Source: Acutalibacter muris
GTDB taxonomy: Bacteria; Bacillota; Clostridia; Oscillospirales; Acutalibacteraceae
Assembly (NCBI RefSeq): GCF_002201475.1
Contig: NZ_CP021422.1
Location: 2,418,001 to 2,482,000, forward strand
Reading direction: 5' to 3'
Length of the DNA stretch: 64,000 nt
Made by a program: the position numbers and the translations under genes. The first letter of the stretch is position 1; each line of letters opens with the position of its first letter. This document shows positions 56,091 through 64,000 of this stretch, piece by piece. The notes under the pieces are model-generated. The model did no database searches, was not told the DNA's origin, and was given only the letters and a program-made list of their open reading frames with translations.

Positions 56091-56167
56091 AAATGTCCGC
56101 GAAATGTTACAGCGGCCAAAAAATTTCATTGAAAATCTGGGTGAAATGTTACAATACTCGGACATTT
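56091..56167 (-). promoter_or_regulatory. Operator motif upstream of the ABC operon
   Basis: AAATGTCCGCG (56091-56101), TGTTACA (56105-56111), and TGTTACA (56147-56153)-N3-CTCGGACATTT (56157-56167) followed by CAAAAA. Same elements and spacing as at 52902-52922. Confidence 0.6.
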
Positions 56168-56216
56168 CAAAAAAATTTTCGGCGGGCAGCCGGGAATGGC
56201 CGTCCGCCGCATTCTA

Positions 56217-56420
56217 TTATACTGAACTTGAAAGACAGCAGCAGTTCAAGGCAAGCTGCCTTCCAACCCCTTTTTGAAAACAATACGGTTTTTCTGTGCC
56301 CCAAAACAATATTGTAACAAGCCGATAACTTTGTTTTTCCATTTCCTCTATTTTTGTGTTGATTCTCTTAATTACATTTTTAACGGTAATTTTTTCTAAT
56401 GATTCTGTACGATACATCAT
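56217..56420 (-). pseudogene. Short gene remnant after the SnoaL-like gene
   Basis: The first ~38 residues (YRTESLEKITVKNVIKRINTKIEEMEKQSYRLVT) look like coding sequence: helical and charged. The rest (YCFQKGVGRQLALNCCC) is low-quality reading through AT-poor spacer. It starts 12 bp after the SnoaL-like gene stop, without a good ribosome site. Probably the beginning of a truncated gene; no family recognised. Confidence 0.3.
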
Positions 56421-56432
56421 ATTTTTACGTCC

Positions 56433-56843
56433 TTATACGGGCCTAATTAAGTCATGCTCAAGCAATGTTTCAAATGTATTAACGGAGCCGCCATGCTCTA
56501 CTATTTTGCCGTTTATTACTTTGTCAATATTAACACCAGTAAATACCAGTTTTTTATGTGTCGGCTTTATTCCCATCCATTCCCCTTCATGTGTACCTTC
56601 CATAAGAATTTCAGATATTACATAATCGCCATCAGAAAATTGCCGTAATATTTTTATCGTATAATCCGGGTAAGTCTTTTTTATAGCAACAAGATGTTCT
56701 CTCATACCTTCTAATCCAAATGGTATTTTTTCATTACCAATATTAAGGCGGCAGTCTTTCGATATATACTGGTAGAGTTCTTGCAACGAGTTTTTTGATA
56801 CAACCAATTCATAGAAATTCTTTACAATTTGTTTGTTTTCCAT
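56433..56843 (-). CDS. SnoaL-like (NTF2-fold) ester cyclase-type protein, 136 aa
   Basis: TGGAGGA lies upstream of the ATG at 56843. KQIVKNFYELVVSKNSLQELYQYISKDCRLNIG and FSDGDYVISEILMEGTHEGEWMGIKPTHKKLVFTGVNIDKVINGKIVEHGG follow the SnoaL pattern (cone-shaped barrel with a hydrophobic pocket). Such proteins have diverse or unknown roles. AT-richer than its neighbours. Flanked by the ABC module and the kinase remnant, it may be cargo of the transporter locus. Confidence 0.7.
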   Translation of the reverse strand: MENKQIVKNFYELVVSKNSLQELYQYISKDCRLNIGNEKIPFGLEGMREHLVAIKKTYPDYTIKILRQFSDGDYVISEILMEGTHEGEWMGIKPTHKKLVFTGVNIDKVINGKIVEHGGSVNTFETLLEHDLIRPV

Positions 56844-56966
56844 CTATATCCTAATCCTCCATTTTTGAATTGCAGTGCATCTTCTGTAAAAATATTATCA
56901 ATTCAAACCACAGTTGGATTGCTTTTTCTCGTTTATTCATAATACAGACACCTCGCTCATTTACTT

Positions 56967-58445
56967 TCATTTTGTAGGCAACATAATGGAAAATTCCGAA
57001 CCTCTGCCTGGCTCCGAAACCACTTTGATATAGCCGCCCTGCCGCGTTATGATCTCGCGGGCCAGATAAAGGCCAATGCCAACCCCCTGTTGTTCGTGTA
57101 CTTCTTCCTCACGATAGAAGCGCCGGAAGATGGCGGCCTGATTGCTTTCCGAAATGCCCTTGCCGGTGTCGGCCACTTTGATCTCCACATACATTTCCCA
57201 CAGTACCACCGACACAGCGATTTCCCCGCCTGCCGGGGTGTACTTCACCGCATTGTCCAGCAAGTTAAAGAGGGCTTCGGATGTCCACTTCTCCGGTTCC
57301 ACTACCTGCCCGTTTACAATGCCGCGCTGGGCCAGATTTTCCCGGATTGCGATAGGGTCTATATCGTCCAGATTATCCCGTTCTGCCTCTGTAAAAAAGC
57401 GGTCCTCTTTGATAAGCTGGGCGATCCGGCGCTGTACCTTGGGCCAGGGCAGTTCCATTTCTTCGGGGTTTCCGGCGCGGACAATGAACAGGTTTGTATG
57501 TTCAGGACCGCCGTACTCCCTGGACAGCCATGCGGCAGTATCTTTTTCCCGCCCATGCTCCTTCATATAGCGGACTACGGCCCGTTTGCTGTCCATATCG
57601 CCGTTCCATGCACAGAGGGCTTCGTCAATATCGTCCTGGGAGAGAGGGCGCAGAAGCTCATGGAGCTTTGGATAGGTTTCGGCAATCACCTCTTGATGCA
57701 GGCGGTGGCGGAACTCCGGCACATCCGAATACTGTTTGAGAAGCTGCATATTACCGGAGCCAAGAACCGCGCGGCGCACAGCGGCGTTGCCCTCAATCAC
57801 AGCGTTTTCATGGTCAGTATGGCCGCAGGCGTTGCGGTATGCCGTATCCTCCATGATGGCGGCGGTCACAACCGGCTTGTACTGTTCCAGCACATCTTCC
57901 AGTGCGGGCTGGGGCAGTTCTGTTTCGGTTTCATGGACAGGAGCAGGCTGGCTCTGTGATTCTACAATGCCCGCCTCTGCCAGTTCCTTTTCTGCCTGGA
58001 TTTTCTCATACTGTTCCCGTTCTGCTTCGGTCAGATAACGGTCCTTTTGGATCAGGCCGGCAACCAGCTTCACGACCTTATCCCAGGTCAGGCGTACATC
58101 GTCACAGCCGTTTTTCTGGTAGCGCAGGCCCTTTCCATCGTGATCTTCGCCACTGTGCGTTGCACCGGACAGTGCGTGGGAGCGTCCGCCGGTTCCGTAT
58201 TCCTGCCGGAGAAACGCGGTTTTTTCCTTGTCGGTATGGGGCTGCTGGAAAAAGGCATAAATGCGCCCTTTGCCCCCGGCAAAACCGCTGCCGCCAGAAA
58301 GGGCCGCGCCGATCTCATCCTCCGTAATAAACTGCTTAACCGCAGGAACCTCTGCCATTTCAGATGAAAAGGCTTTGCGGGGCAGTGACAGGTCTTTCAG
58401 GTTTTCCCAAATCTCCTTTGGCTTGTGGTAATGGAAACGCAGCAA
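56967..58445 (-). pseudogene. In-frame chimera: ICE helicase/methylase fragment fused to a histidine-kinase ATPase domain
   Basis: From 58445 to about 57291 the product reads HKPKEIWENLKDLSLPRKAFS, then repeated modules (DKVVKLVAGLIQKDRYLTEAE; WPKVQRRIAQLIKEDRFFTEAE) of the giant SNF2/methylase proteins of Tn1549-like elements. After GQVVEPE it continues without a stop as KWTSEALFNLLDNAVKYTPA, then DTGKGI and GVGIGLYLAREI: the N, G1 and G2 boxes of a sensor-kinase HATPase domain, ending properly SEFSIMLPTK. The kinase lost its sensor and His domains. No ribosome site is seen at 58445. Confidence 0.75.
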
Positions 58446-58446
58446 G

Positions 58447-59708
58447 TTAGAGGGATTGCAGGGCGGCGGCTATTTCCGGGACAGGCTTCTGCTTTTCAAA
58501 TTCAGCTGTCACGCGCTCCCGCAGACGGTCGGTATTGCCGCCCAGCCGCAGTACATGGTCAATGTCCTTTTGGGCAAAAGAAAAAGCAGAGGACGCTTTC
58601 ACATTCTCTGCTTCATCAATATTCTGAATCTGTTCCGTTTCGGAAAGAAACAGGTTTAAGGTCAGCTGTTGATAAGTTCCGCCAGCAGAATCTCCTCCGC
58701 CTGGGCCTTGCAGCTGTTCATCAGGCCCACCCACTGCATCATATCGCGGGCTTTCAGTTCCTCGGTCACGCCCGCCGCCTGCGCCAGTTTTGGCATCAGC
58801 TGCTCCAATCGGCTGTTCGCGGTCCGGTCGATCTCCAACAGGTGCGGGTACAGCTTCTCGCTCATCAGCAGACGGTTGTAAAGGATGGGCCGGTGATCCT
58901 TCAAGTAGGTTTTCCGCATCCTGCCGTACTTGCCCAGGGGCGTTTCGGGCTGTTCTGTCAGTTGCAGGTTGGGAATCAGATAATCCCCGTTCTGAATGTA
59001 AGTTAAGGTGTTGTTCATTTTGCTGGCTCCTTTCTTTGTTGGCCTCTCGCTCCGCGTTTAGAATGGTTACGCCGATCTGCCGCAGCACCTGCTGGTTGAT
59101 CTGGCTGACCGCCGTTCCCAGCGCCCCAACGGTGGCCGGTGTGTTGAAATCAAAAACCGGCATGAAATCCTCGTGGGTGAAATACTGCTCCGGGGCCAGC
59201 CCGCAGCGGGACATCAGGGAATAGGCGATGCTGACGGTGGCGGCGGCTTTGAATTGGACTTCGATGTTAAGTTCATCGTACTCCTCCAAAAAGGAATCGT
59301 CAACGATATAAAGGAAGTCCCGCCCGTTGTCCGCCCAGTATTCCCCGGCCAGCCTGCGGGCGATCTCGGTCAGCTGCCCGCCTAAATCATCGCCGCCCAC
59401 CCCATACCGGTTTTCCAGCATGGCGGAGATGGAATCTATATGCCGTTCCTCCATCTTCCAGAGCCAGGGAGTGCGGGAGTGCGGGCGGGTTCCGGTGTCG
59501 GAGATGTCAAAGACATACCGCAGCCGGGTCCGGTCCCCGGAATCGTCCACCAGGGCGATGCCCTTGGAACCGCGCCGGACATAGCGGCCCATCTTGTCAT
59601 TCCACAGGTCATACTCCGCGCAGGCGGTAGCGTCCGGGCGCTGGGCGTAGATCATCAGCTGGTCGTGGAAGGGGTATTTGTAAAGCCTGGAGGCTGTGTC
59701 GAGAAAAC
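58447..59708 (-). pseudogene. LtrC-like/helicase N-terminal fragment of a Tn1549-type element
   Basis: GFLDTASRLYKYPFHDQLMIYAQRPDATACAEYDLWNDKMGRYVRR is the conserved start region of the large ICE helicase/methylase proteins, here without the first ~30 residues (fused to a YodL fragment at ~59708). It runs through the Pro/Arg/Asp-rich linker (PDEQLQGPGGGDSAGG) to a stop at 58447, where the next fragment begins in another frame. TnpV is encoded in an alternative frame inside the linker. Confidence 0.7.
58662..59018 (-). CDS. tnpV: TnpV, nested out of frame in the helicase gene
   Basis: 118 aa: MNNTLTYIQNGDYLIPNLQL, GKYGRMRKTYLKDHRPILYN, LYPHLLEIDRTANSRLEQLM. This matches the transposon protein TnpV. 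GAAAGGAG lies 8-9 nt before the ATG. Both this frame and the helicase frame stay open on the same strand over 357 bp. The function of TnpV is unknown. Confidence 0.75.
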   Translation of the reverse strand: MNNTLTYIQNGDYLIPNLQLTEQPETPLGKYGRMRKTYLKDHRPILYNRLLMSEKLYPHLLEIDRTANSRLEQLMPKLAQAAGVTEELKARDMMQWVGLMNSCKAQAEEILLAELINS

Positions 59709-60310
59709 CGCACATTCTGCGGGTCCTCCCGGCTGACCTGATAAATGGCGAAGCAGTCCCCCTCATGGGAAAGAAACGCCTGCTCCCGTTCCTGCTGGCG
59801 GTTCAGCCGTTCCTGCACCAGTGCGTCAAAGGCTGGGCTTTCCTCCCATTCCTCGCGGGAAAGGGCGAACACCGTACCGGGCAGCTGGGATTCAAATTCC
59901 TCCCGGTCAAAGAGCATTTCCGCGCCGCCCCCGTCCACCACCGCGTACACCGTCAAATCCTGCTCAAACAGTTCCAGCGCCCGCTCTTTGGAGAGGGGCA
60001 GCAAGTCCCCGTCCTGATAGCCGCAGTTTTTCAGATCGTCCTCCCGCAGCAAAGGGTCCGGCATCGGGTATTCATCCAGCGCCTGCTCCGGCGCGTCGGG
60101 CAGCTGGGCGGCTTCTGCGGCATGGCCGATGGAATCCAGCGCCCGCAGGTTTTGGCTGGCGGGCAAAAGGGCGTATTCCCGTTCCTGTTCGGCGGTCAGC
60201 GGCTGGGGGTAGTCGATACAGCCAAAGGCAGTGATGGAATCCTGTTCCACCTTTACCGGCGCGGCCAGTTCAGTGATGGTTTTCCCGTCCATCAAAGGAT
60301 AGGTTCCCAC
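59707..60310 (-). pseudogene. YodL-domain fragment of an ICE protein
   Basis: Residues run TYPLMDGKTITELAAPVKVE, then an acidic region and DCFAIYQVSREDPQNVRF, the beginning of a YodL-like domain (AIYQL...D...RF pattern). After NVRF the DNA becomes helicase sequence in another frame (~59708). The 5' end is also joined to an ArdC-like fragment at 60311. Function unknown; such proteins are common between partition and helicase genes in these ICEs. Confidence 0.55.
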
Positions 60311-60312
60311 AT

Positions 60313-60762
60313 TCAGAGATATCCGTCCGTATCTGCGTCCATTTCCTCAAACGCAAGGGGAACCGGGGCGGAGCGTTTCAGCGCCTCCATAAACGCCCCA
60401 AAGTGCCGGACATTCCCGAACAGGTCCGCCGCCAGGGAGGGCAGGGGCTTTCCGTCCGTCTGGCTCACATCAAAGACCTTGACCGGACGGAACAGCGGGA
60501 TTTCCACCTCTTTTTCCTCCATGACCACCCTGCCGTTTGCGTCCAGCACCGGTGCATGGGTGTCCGGGTCCAGCTTCTGTTCCTCGATTTTCTTCTTATA
60601 GGGGGTGGGCGCGATGATGGTGATGCCGCGCTCGCCCTTCTTCACATGGCGCTCAAACTGGTTCTTCCACTTGTTATAGCCAGCCACAAGGGTCGCGTCC
60701 GGCTTCTGCATATAGATCAGCATGTTGTGGCCCTTTAACTCCCTGGCAACGTGATCTCTCAT
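60313..60762 (-). pseudogene. ArdC-like ssDNA-binding domain, truncated at both ends
   Basis: ATG 60762 has AAAGGAG upstream, right after the parB stop. MRDHVARELKGHN seems to come from another gene; then MLIYMQKPDATLVAGYNKWK and FERHVKKGERGITIIAPTPYKKK, LFRPVKVFDVSQTDGKPLP follow the ArdC N-terminal domain (DUF1738). It stops after MDADTDGYL, just before the region that would lead to the metallopeptidase HExxH. ArdC proteins protect incoming single strands from restriction. Confidence 0.7.
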
Positions 60763-60773
60763 AGGCGCTCCTT

Positions 60774-61703
60774 TCAGCGTTCCTGATCTCTCTGACGCTT
60801 TTTCTGCCACTGTTCCAGCAGTTTGATGATGGTTTCCTGCATCCGGGCAGGGGTATAGCTTTTGGGAAAATACTTCCGCAGGGTGTCGGAGGTAAACGTC
60901 ACCTTGTCCAGATCGCTTTTCTTTTCCTCGCCCATAATCGCCCGCATTACGTCTATGGATAAACGCCCCTCTTGGCTGAATTTCTTGAGCCGCTGGGCTT
61001 GGGAAAGGGAGGGGGTGGCCTGTTCGCTGTCCATCGCGTCCAAAAGCTGTGTCTGTTCTTCTTTTTTGAGAAAGGACAGCTCATAGGCCGGGTTCAGGGC
61101 AATTTTCTTTTCGTCCACCATGTTCAGCAGTTCGGGAATCAACTCGGTCAGGCGGATATAGCGTTGAATTTGATTGCGGCTTTGCCCCACCTGATCTGCA
61201 AGCAACTGGTCAGAGCGTTTTTGTGTCCCAACTTGGGACAGATTTTCTTTGCTTGGTCTGCCCGCTTGCCGCTTCATAGCGTCTAACTTCATTTTGTAGG
61301 CAAAAGCCCTCTCGCTGGGGAGCAGGCTTTCCCGTTGTAAATTGCTGTCAACCATGATAATCGTGGCTGCGTCATCGTCCAAATCCCGGACAATCACCGG
61401 CATGGTTTCTTTCTCTGCCAGTTCACTGGCCCGATGCCGCCTGTGTCCGGCTACCAGCTCATAGCCGCCGCTGGGGTCAGGACGGGCGATAGCAGGAACA
61501 AGAACGCCGTACTGCCGGATGCTGTCCGCTGTTTCCATCATGGCATCATCATCTTTGACCTTGAAGGGGTGTCCCTTGAACGGGTGCAGCTCGCTTAAAG
61601 GGATTTCTACCACCTTTTCCCGCCCCGCGTCGGTGCGGCTTTCCTCGGTGGTAAACAGATCATCGACCGATGCCAGCTCTACTTTTTTCGCGCTGCTTTT
61701 CAA
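60774..61703 (-). CDS. parB: ParB-type partition protein, full length
   Basis: 309 aa from a TTG at 61703 with AAGGAGGT 8 nt upstream; overlaps parA by 44 nt. IPLSELHPFKGHPFKVKDDD, GHRRHRASELAEKETMPVIV, HTH DQLLADQVGQSRNQIQRYIRLTELI and a full C-terminal domain ending KKRQRDQER. It serves as reference for the truncated copies at 5080 and 17064. Works with the parA upstream. Confidence 0.9.
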   Translation of the reverse strand: MKSSAKKVELASVDDLFTTEESRTDAGREKVVEIPLSELHPFKGHPFKVKDDDAMMETADSIRQYGVLVPAIARPDPSGGYELVAGHRRHRASELAEKETMPVIVRDLDDDAATIIMVDSNLQRESLLPSERAFAYKMKLDAMKRQAGRPSKENLSQVGTQKRSDQLLADQVGQSRNQIQRYIRLTELIPELLNMVDEKKIALNPAYELSFLKKEEQTQLLDAMDSEQATPSLSQAQRLKKFSQEGRLSIDVMRAIMGEEKKSDLDKVTFTSDTLRKYFPKSYTPARMQETIIKLLEQWQKKRQRDQER

Positions 61704-62481
61704 GTTTCAACACCTCCTTGGTCAGATTTGCGTAGCCTTCGGCTACTTTGCCGCCTGGGTCATGGGCGAAAATGCTCTTGCCCTCTGCGCTGATTTCCTT
61801 TGCCCGGACAGAATGGGGAATCTCGGTTCCGAACACCTTGATTTTGCTGCCGTAGGTTTCCCGCAGCAGGGCGGCAATCTCTTTGGCGAAGTTTGTGCGG
61901 TTGTCCACCATTGTCAGCAGAATACCGTCTATTTGCAGTTTCGGGTTGATCTGCCGCTTGACCTTGTTCACCGTAGAGAGCAGCTGTTCCAGCCCTTTGG
62001 CGGGCAGGTACTCCGCCTGGACGGGAATTATAATCCTGTTGGCAGCGGCCAGGGCGTTGACGGTGAGCATACCCAGGGAGGGCTGGCAGTCTATGAGGAT
62101 ATGGGAATACTGCCCCTTTACGGTGTCCAGGTATTGCCGCAGAATCGTTTCCCGGCTCATAGCGTTTACCAGCGACACCTCCATGCCGGACAGCTGAATA
62201 TCCGCCGGCATCAGGTCCACGCCCTCCGGGTGGCGCAGAATCCCCTCGCCGGGGCGGACCGGCTGATCGGTCAGGATACGGCCCATCGCGTCGGAGAGGG
62301 TAAAAGGCAGCTTATCCGGCTGGGGATTGCCCAGGCTGATGGTCAGGCTCCCTTGCGGGTCCCCGTCAATGAGTAGCACTTTCTTTCCGGCCTGCGCCAG
62401 TCCAATCCCTAAGTTGGCACAGGTTGTGGTCTTGCCCACACCTCCCTTTTGGTTGGCGATGGCGATGATTTGCGTGTTCAA
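61660..62481 (-). CDS. parA: ParA-type partition ATPase, third copy
   Basis: 273 aa from a TTG at 62481 with GAGGTG 6 nt upstream; upstream frame runs through a terminator and is not used. Walker A KGGVGKTTTCANLG, DGDPQGSLTISLG, ILIDCQPSLGML. More divergent from the other two parA genes than they are from each other. Pairs with the complete parB. Confidence 0.9.
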   Translation of the reverse strand: MNTQIIAIANQKGGVGKTTTCANLGIGLAQAGKKVLLIDGDPQGSLTISLGNPQPDKLPFTLSDAMGRILTDQPVRPGEGILRHPEGVDLMPADIQLSGMEVSLVNAMSRETILRQYLDTVKGQYSHILIDCQPSLGMLTVNALAAANRIIIPVQAEYLPAKGLEQLLSTVNKVKRQINPKLQIDGILLTMVDNRTNFAKEIAALLRETYGSKIKVFGTEIPHSVRAKEISAEGKSIFAHDPGGKVAEGYANLTKEVLKLEKQREKSRAGIGR

Positions 62482-62505
62482 GATAATCACCTCGTTTCTT
62501 GGTAT

Positions 62506-62548
62506 GAAAAAAGGGAGAATGTGACCGGAATCAACATTCTCCCTTAGA
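62506..62548 (-). terminator. Intrinsic terminator/attenuator in front of parA
   Basis: 12-bp perfect stem AAGGGAGAATGT (62511-62522)/ACATTCTCCCTT (62534-62545), followed on the minus strand by a T-run at 62505-62510, only ~25 nt before the parA start. It would stop leftward transcription entering the operon or attenuate parA. Confidence 0.7.
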
Positions 62549-62669
62549 AACGATATGTGATTGTGCAATAATCTGTCTTTTGTGAGGTTAGCTTTTGAGA
62601 GCCATCTCGCCGCAAACCCGCATGAATACTGGATTTTTGCCTGTTTGCTTTCCCTTTCCCCAATAACCT

Positions 62670-63965
62670 GTGTTCAACGAGTGGTATGCCAAAGACATCA
62701 GCCGCAAAGTACGCAGTTCCAAGAAGCTGCGTGGCAACGCTGGCGACCCCATGTGCCCACCGCCCTACGGCTACAAGAAAGACCCGGATAACCCCCGGAA
62801 GTGGATTATTGACGACGAAGCCGCCGAGATAGTCCGAAGGATATACCGGCTCTGCATCGAGGGAAAGGGGATTGAAACCACGGCCCGGTTATTGCAGGAG
62901 GATGGCATTTTGACCCCTGCTCAGTATTGGGCGAGCAAAGGTATCCGCAAGGGCGGCAAAAATAGCCAGGAAACCCTCTGCAAGTGGTGCAAATCGACTG
63001 TGACAAAAATCCTCACCCTCCGGGAGTATACCGGTACGCTGATCAACTTCAAGACCTACTCCAGGTCATTCAAAAACAAGCGCCGCTTGATAAATCCGGA
63101 AGAAAACCGGGCTGTTTTTGAGAATCATCATGAAGCCATTATCGACCCAGCTACATGGGAACAGGTGCAAAAAATCCGGGAAGGGACGAAGCGCCGCCAA
63201 CCCAAGAACGCCGAGAAGAATATGTTTGCCGGCCTGCTGTACTGTGCCGACTGTGGCCATAAGCTGCACTTCAACGTCAACCACCCCAACAGCGCTATTG
63301 AGTATTTTAATTGTTCCAATTACCGGGGCAACAGGGGTACTTGCAATGAAACCCACTATATCCGGGCCGATTCGTTGGAGCAGGTGGTACTACTGGAACT
63401 TAACCGGATGGTCAGCTATCTGAAAAACCATGAGGATGAATTTGCCGAACTCCTGGCTCAGAAAACCACCAAGGATTACGAGCGGGAGAGCCGCAACAGG
63501 CGGCAGCATCTCCAGGAGCTGATTGCCCGGAACCAAGAGGTTGACCGGCTTTTTGAGCATATCTACGAGGATAATGTGGCGGGTAAGCTATCTGATGACC
63601 GTTTCATGAAAATGTCCCAGCGATACGATGAGGAACAGCAGCAGCTCAAAAAGGACATTGCAGAATTGCAGCGCCAGTGCGACAAGGAAGATGACCGGGC
63701 TTTCTGCAAGGAGCAGTTTCTGAGAGCGGTGCGGAAGTTCATGGAGATGAGGACGCTGACACCCGTTATCCTGCATGAGCTTGTGGAGAGGATTGACGTG
63801 TACCACATTCAGGGAAAGGGTAAGGATAGGACACAGAGAATCGTAATCCACTATAATTTTATCGGCACCTTGGATTTACCGGAGGTAGAGGAATACCCGG
63901 AAAACGTGGTGCTGGACAGCCGCCAGGGTATGGCGATTGAGTATCTTGTTGGCAAGGCCGGGTAA
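62670..63965 (+). pseudogene. Large serine recombinase, C-terminal part
   Basis: FNEWYAKDISRKVRSSKKLRGNAGDP, PPYGYKKDPDNPRKWIIDDEAAEIVRRIY, zinc ribbon LLYCADCGHKLHFNV...CSNYRGNRGTC, coiled coil and VERIDVYHIQGKGKDRTQRI: recombinase, zinc-ribbon and C-terminal domains of a TnpX/TndX-type enzyme. The N-terminal catalytic domain is missing; a stop (62664-62666) lies directly upstream and no ribosome site precedes the GTG at 62670. It complements the catalytic half at 50259-50732 in content, but the break points and subfamily may differ. 62549-62669 shows no gene. Confidence 0.8.
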
Positions 63966-64000
63966 AGAAAACGAAGCAGCCCGAAAGCCGCTCCACCGGG

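Overview
The window looks like a chromosomal or large-element segment from a gut-type Firmicute of the class Clostridia (Oscillospiraceae-like). The basis is strong AGGAGG-type ribosome sites with many TTG/GTG starts, a Gram-positive Pho regulon, class B sortase and M23/lysozyme conjugation hydrolases, TnpV/TnpW/TnpX-type genes and Tn1549-like helicase and ArdC-like genes. The flanks are GC-rich; the 20.7-45.8 kb island is visibly AT-richer, which suggests horizontal acquisition.

Layout. 1-6.9 kb: integrative-conjugative-element (ICE) genes on the minus strand (start of a C5 methyltransferase, serine recombinase, transglycosylase/M23 hydrolase, a candidate type I toxin-antitoxin locus, a parB/sortase deletion fusion, parA, an integrase stump). 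6.9-13.3 kb: a complete phosphate operon pstS-pstC-pstA-pstB-phoU-phoB-phoR with a Pho-box-like array. 13.4-16.1 kb: one end of an ICE, with excisionase, HTH protein, the 3' end of tRNA-Thr(GGT) between direct repeats, and the tail of a tyrosine integrase. 16.3-20.6 kb: a second parA, a cut parB, and a scrapyard of fused fragments (two relaxase tails, CHAP hydrolase, topB, LtrC-like helicase).

20.7-45.8 kb is a defence island. An XRE regulator precedes a rightward run: NERD-UvrD helicase, AddB-like Fe-S protein, SNF2 helicase, RecQ-like helicase, a ~270-aa protein, a large P-loop ATPase and a 221-aa protein. The last five resemble, in order and type, the DpdE-DpdF-DpdG-DpdH-DpdI restriction genes, and probably the PbeABCD-type module. 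They are followed by a small membrane protein/zinc-protease pair. Convergent to these, beyond a perfect 16-bp bidirectional terminator, is a leftward dndB-dndC-dndD-dndE-dndA phosphorothioation operon. DndFGH is absent. The island therefore pairs DNA phosphorothioation with a helicase/ATPase effector module instead of the classical DndFGH nuclease, and adds a UvrD/AddB-like pair and a protease pair.

45.8-52.8 kb: hairpin cluster, IS5-family insertion with a -1 frameshift site, iteron-like repeats before a truncated replication initiator and a VapE-type helicase, and serine recombinase genes broken at repeats. 52.2-58.4 kb: a regulator/ABC-transporter module with the same operator at two promoters; its kinase survives only as an ATPase domain fused in frame to an ICE helicase fragment. 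58.4-64 kb: more ICE genes (nested TnpV, YodL- and ArdC-like fragments, intact parB-parA) and the C-terminal part of a large serine recombinase.

Many ICE genes are fragments joined at clean breakpoints, and 54-bp inverted repeats bracket 17.2-50.8 kb. This could be real rearrangement among related elements or, if the contig is metagenomic, assembly chimerism; long reads would decide. All calls are from reading the sequence; no database search was run.
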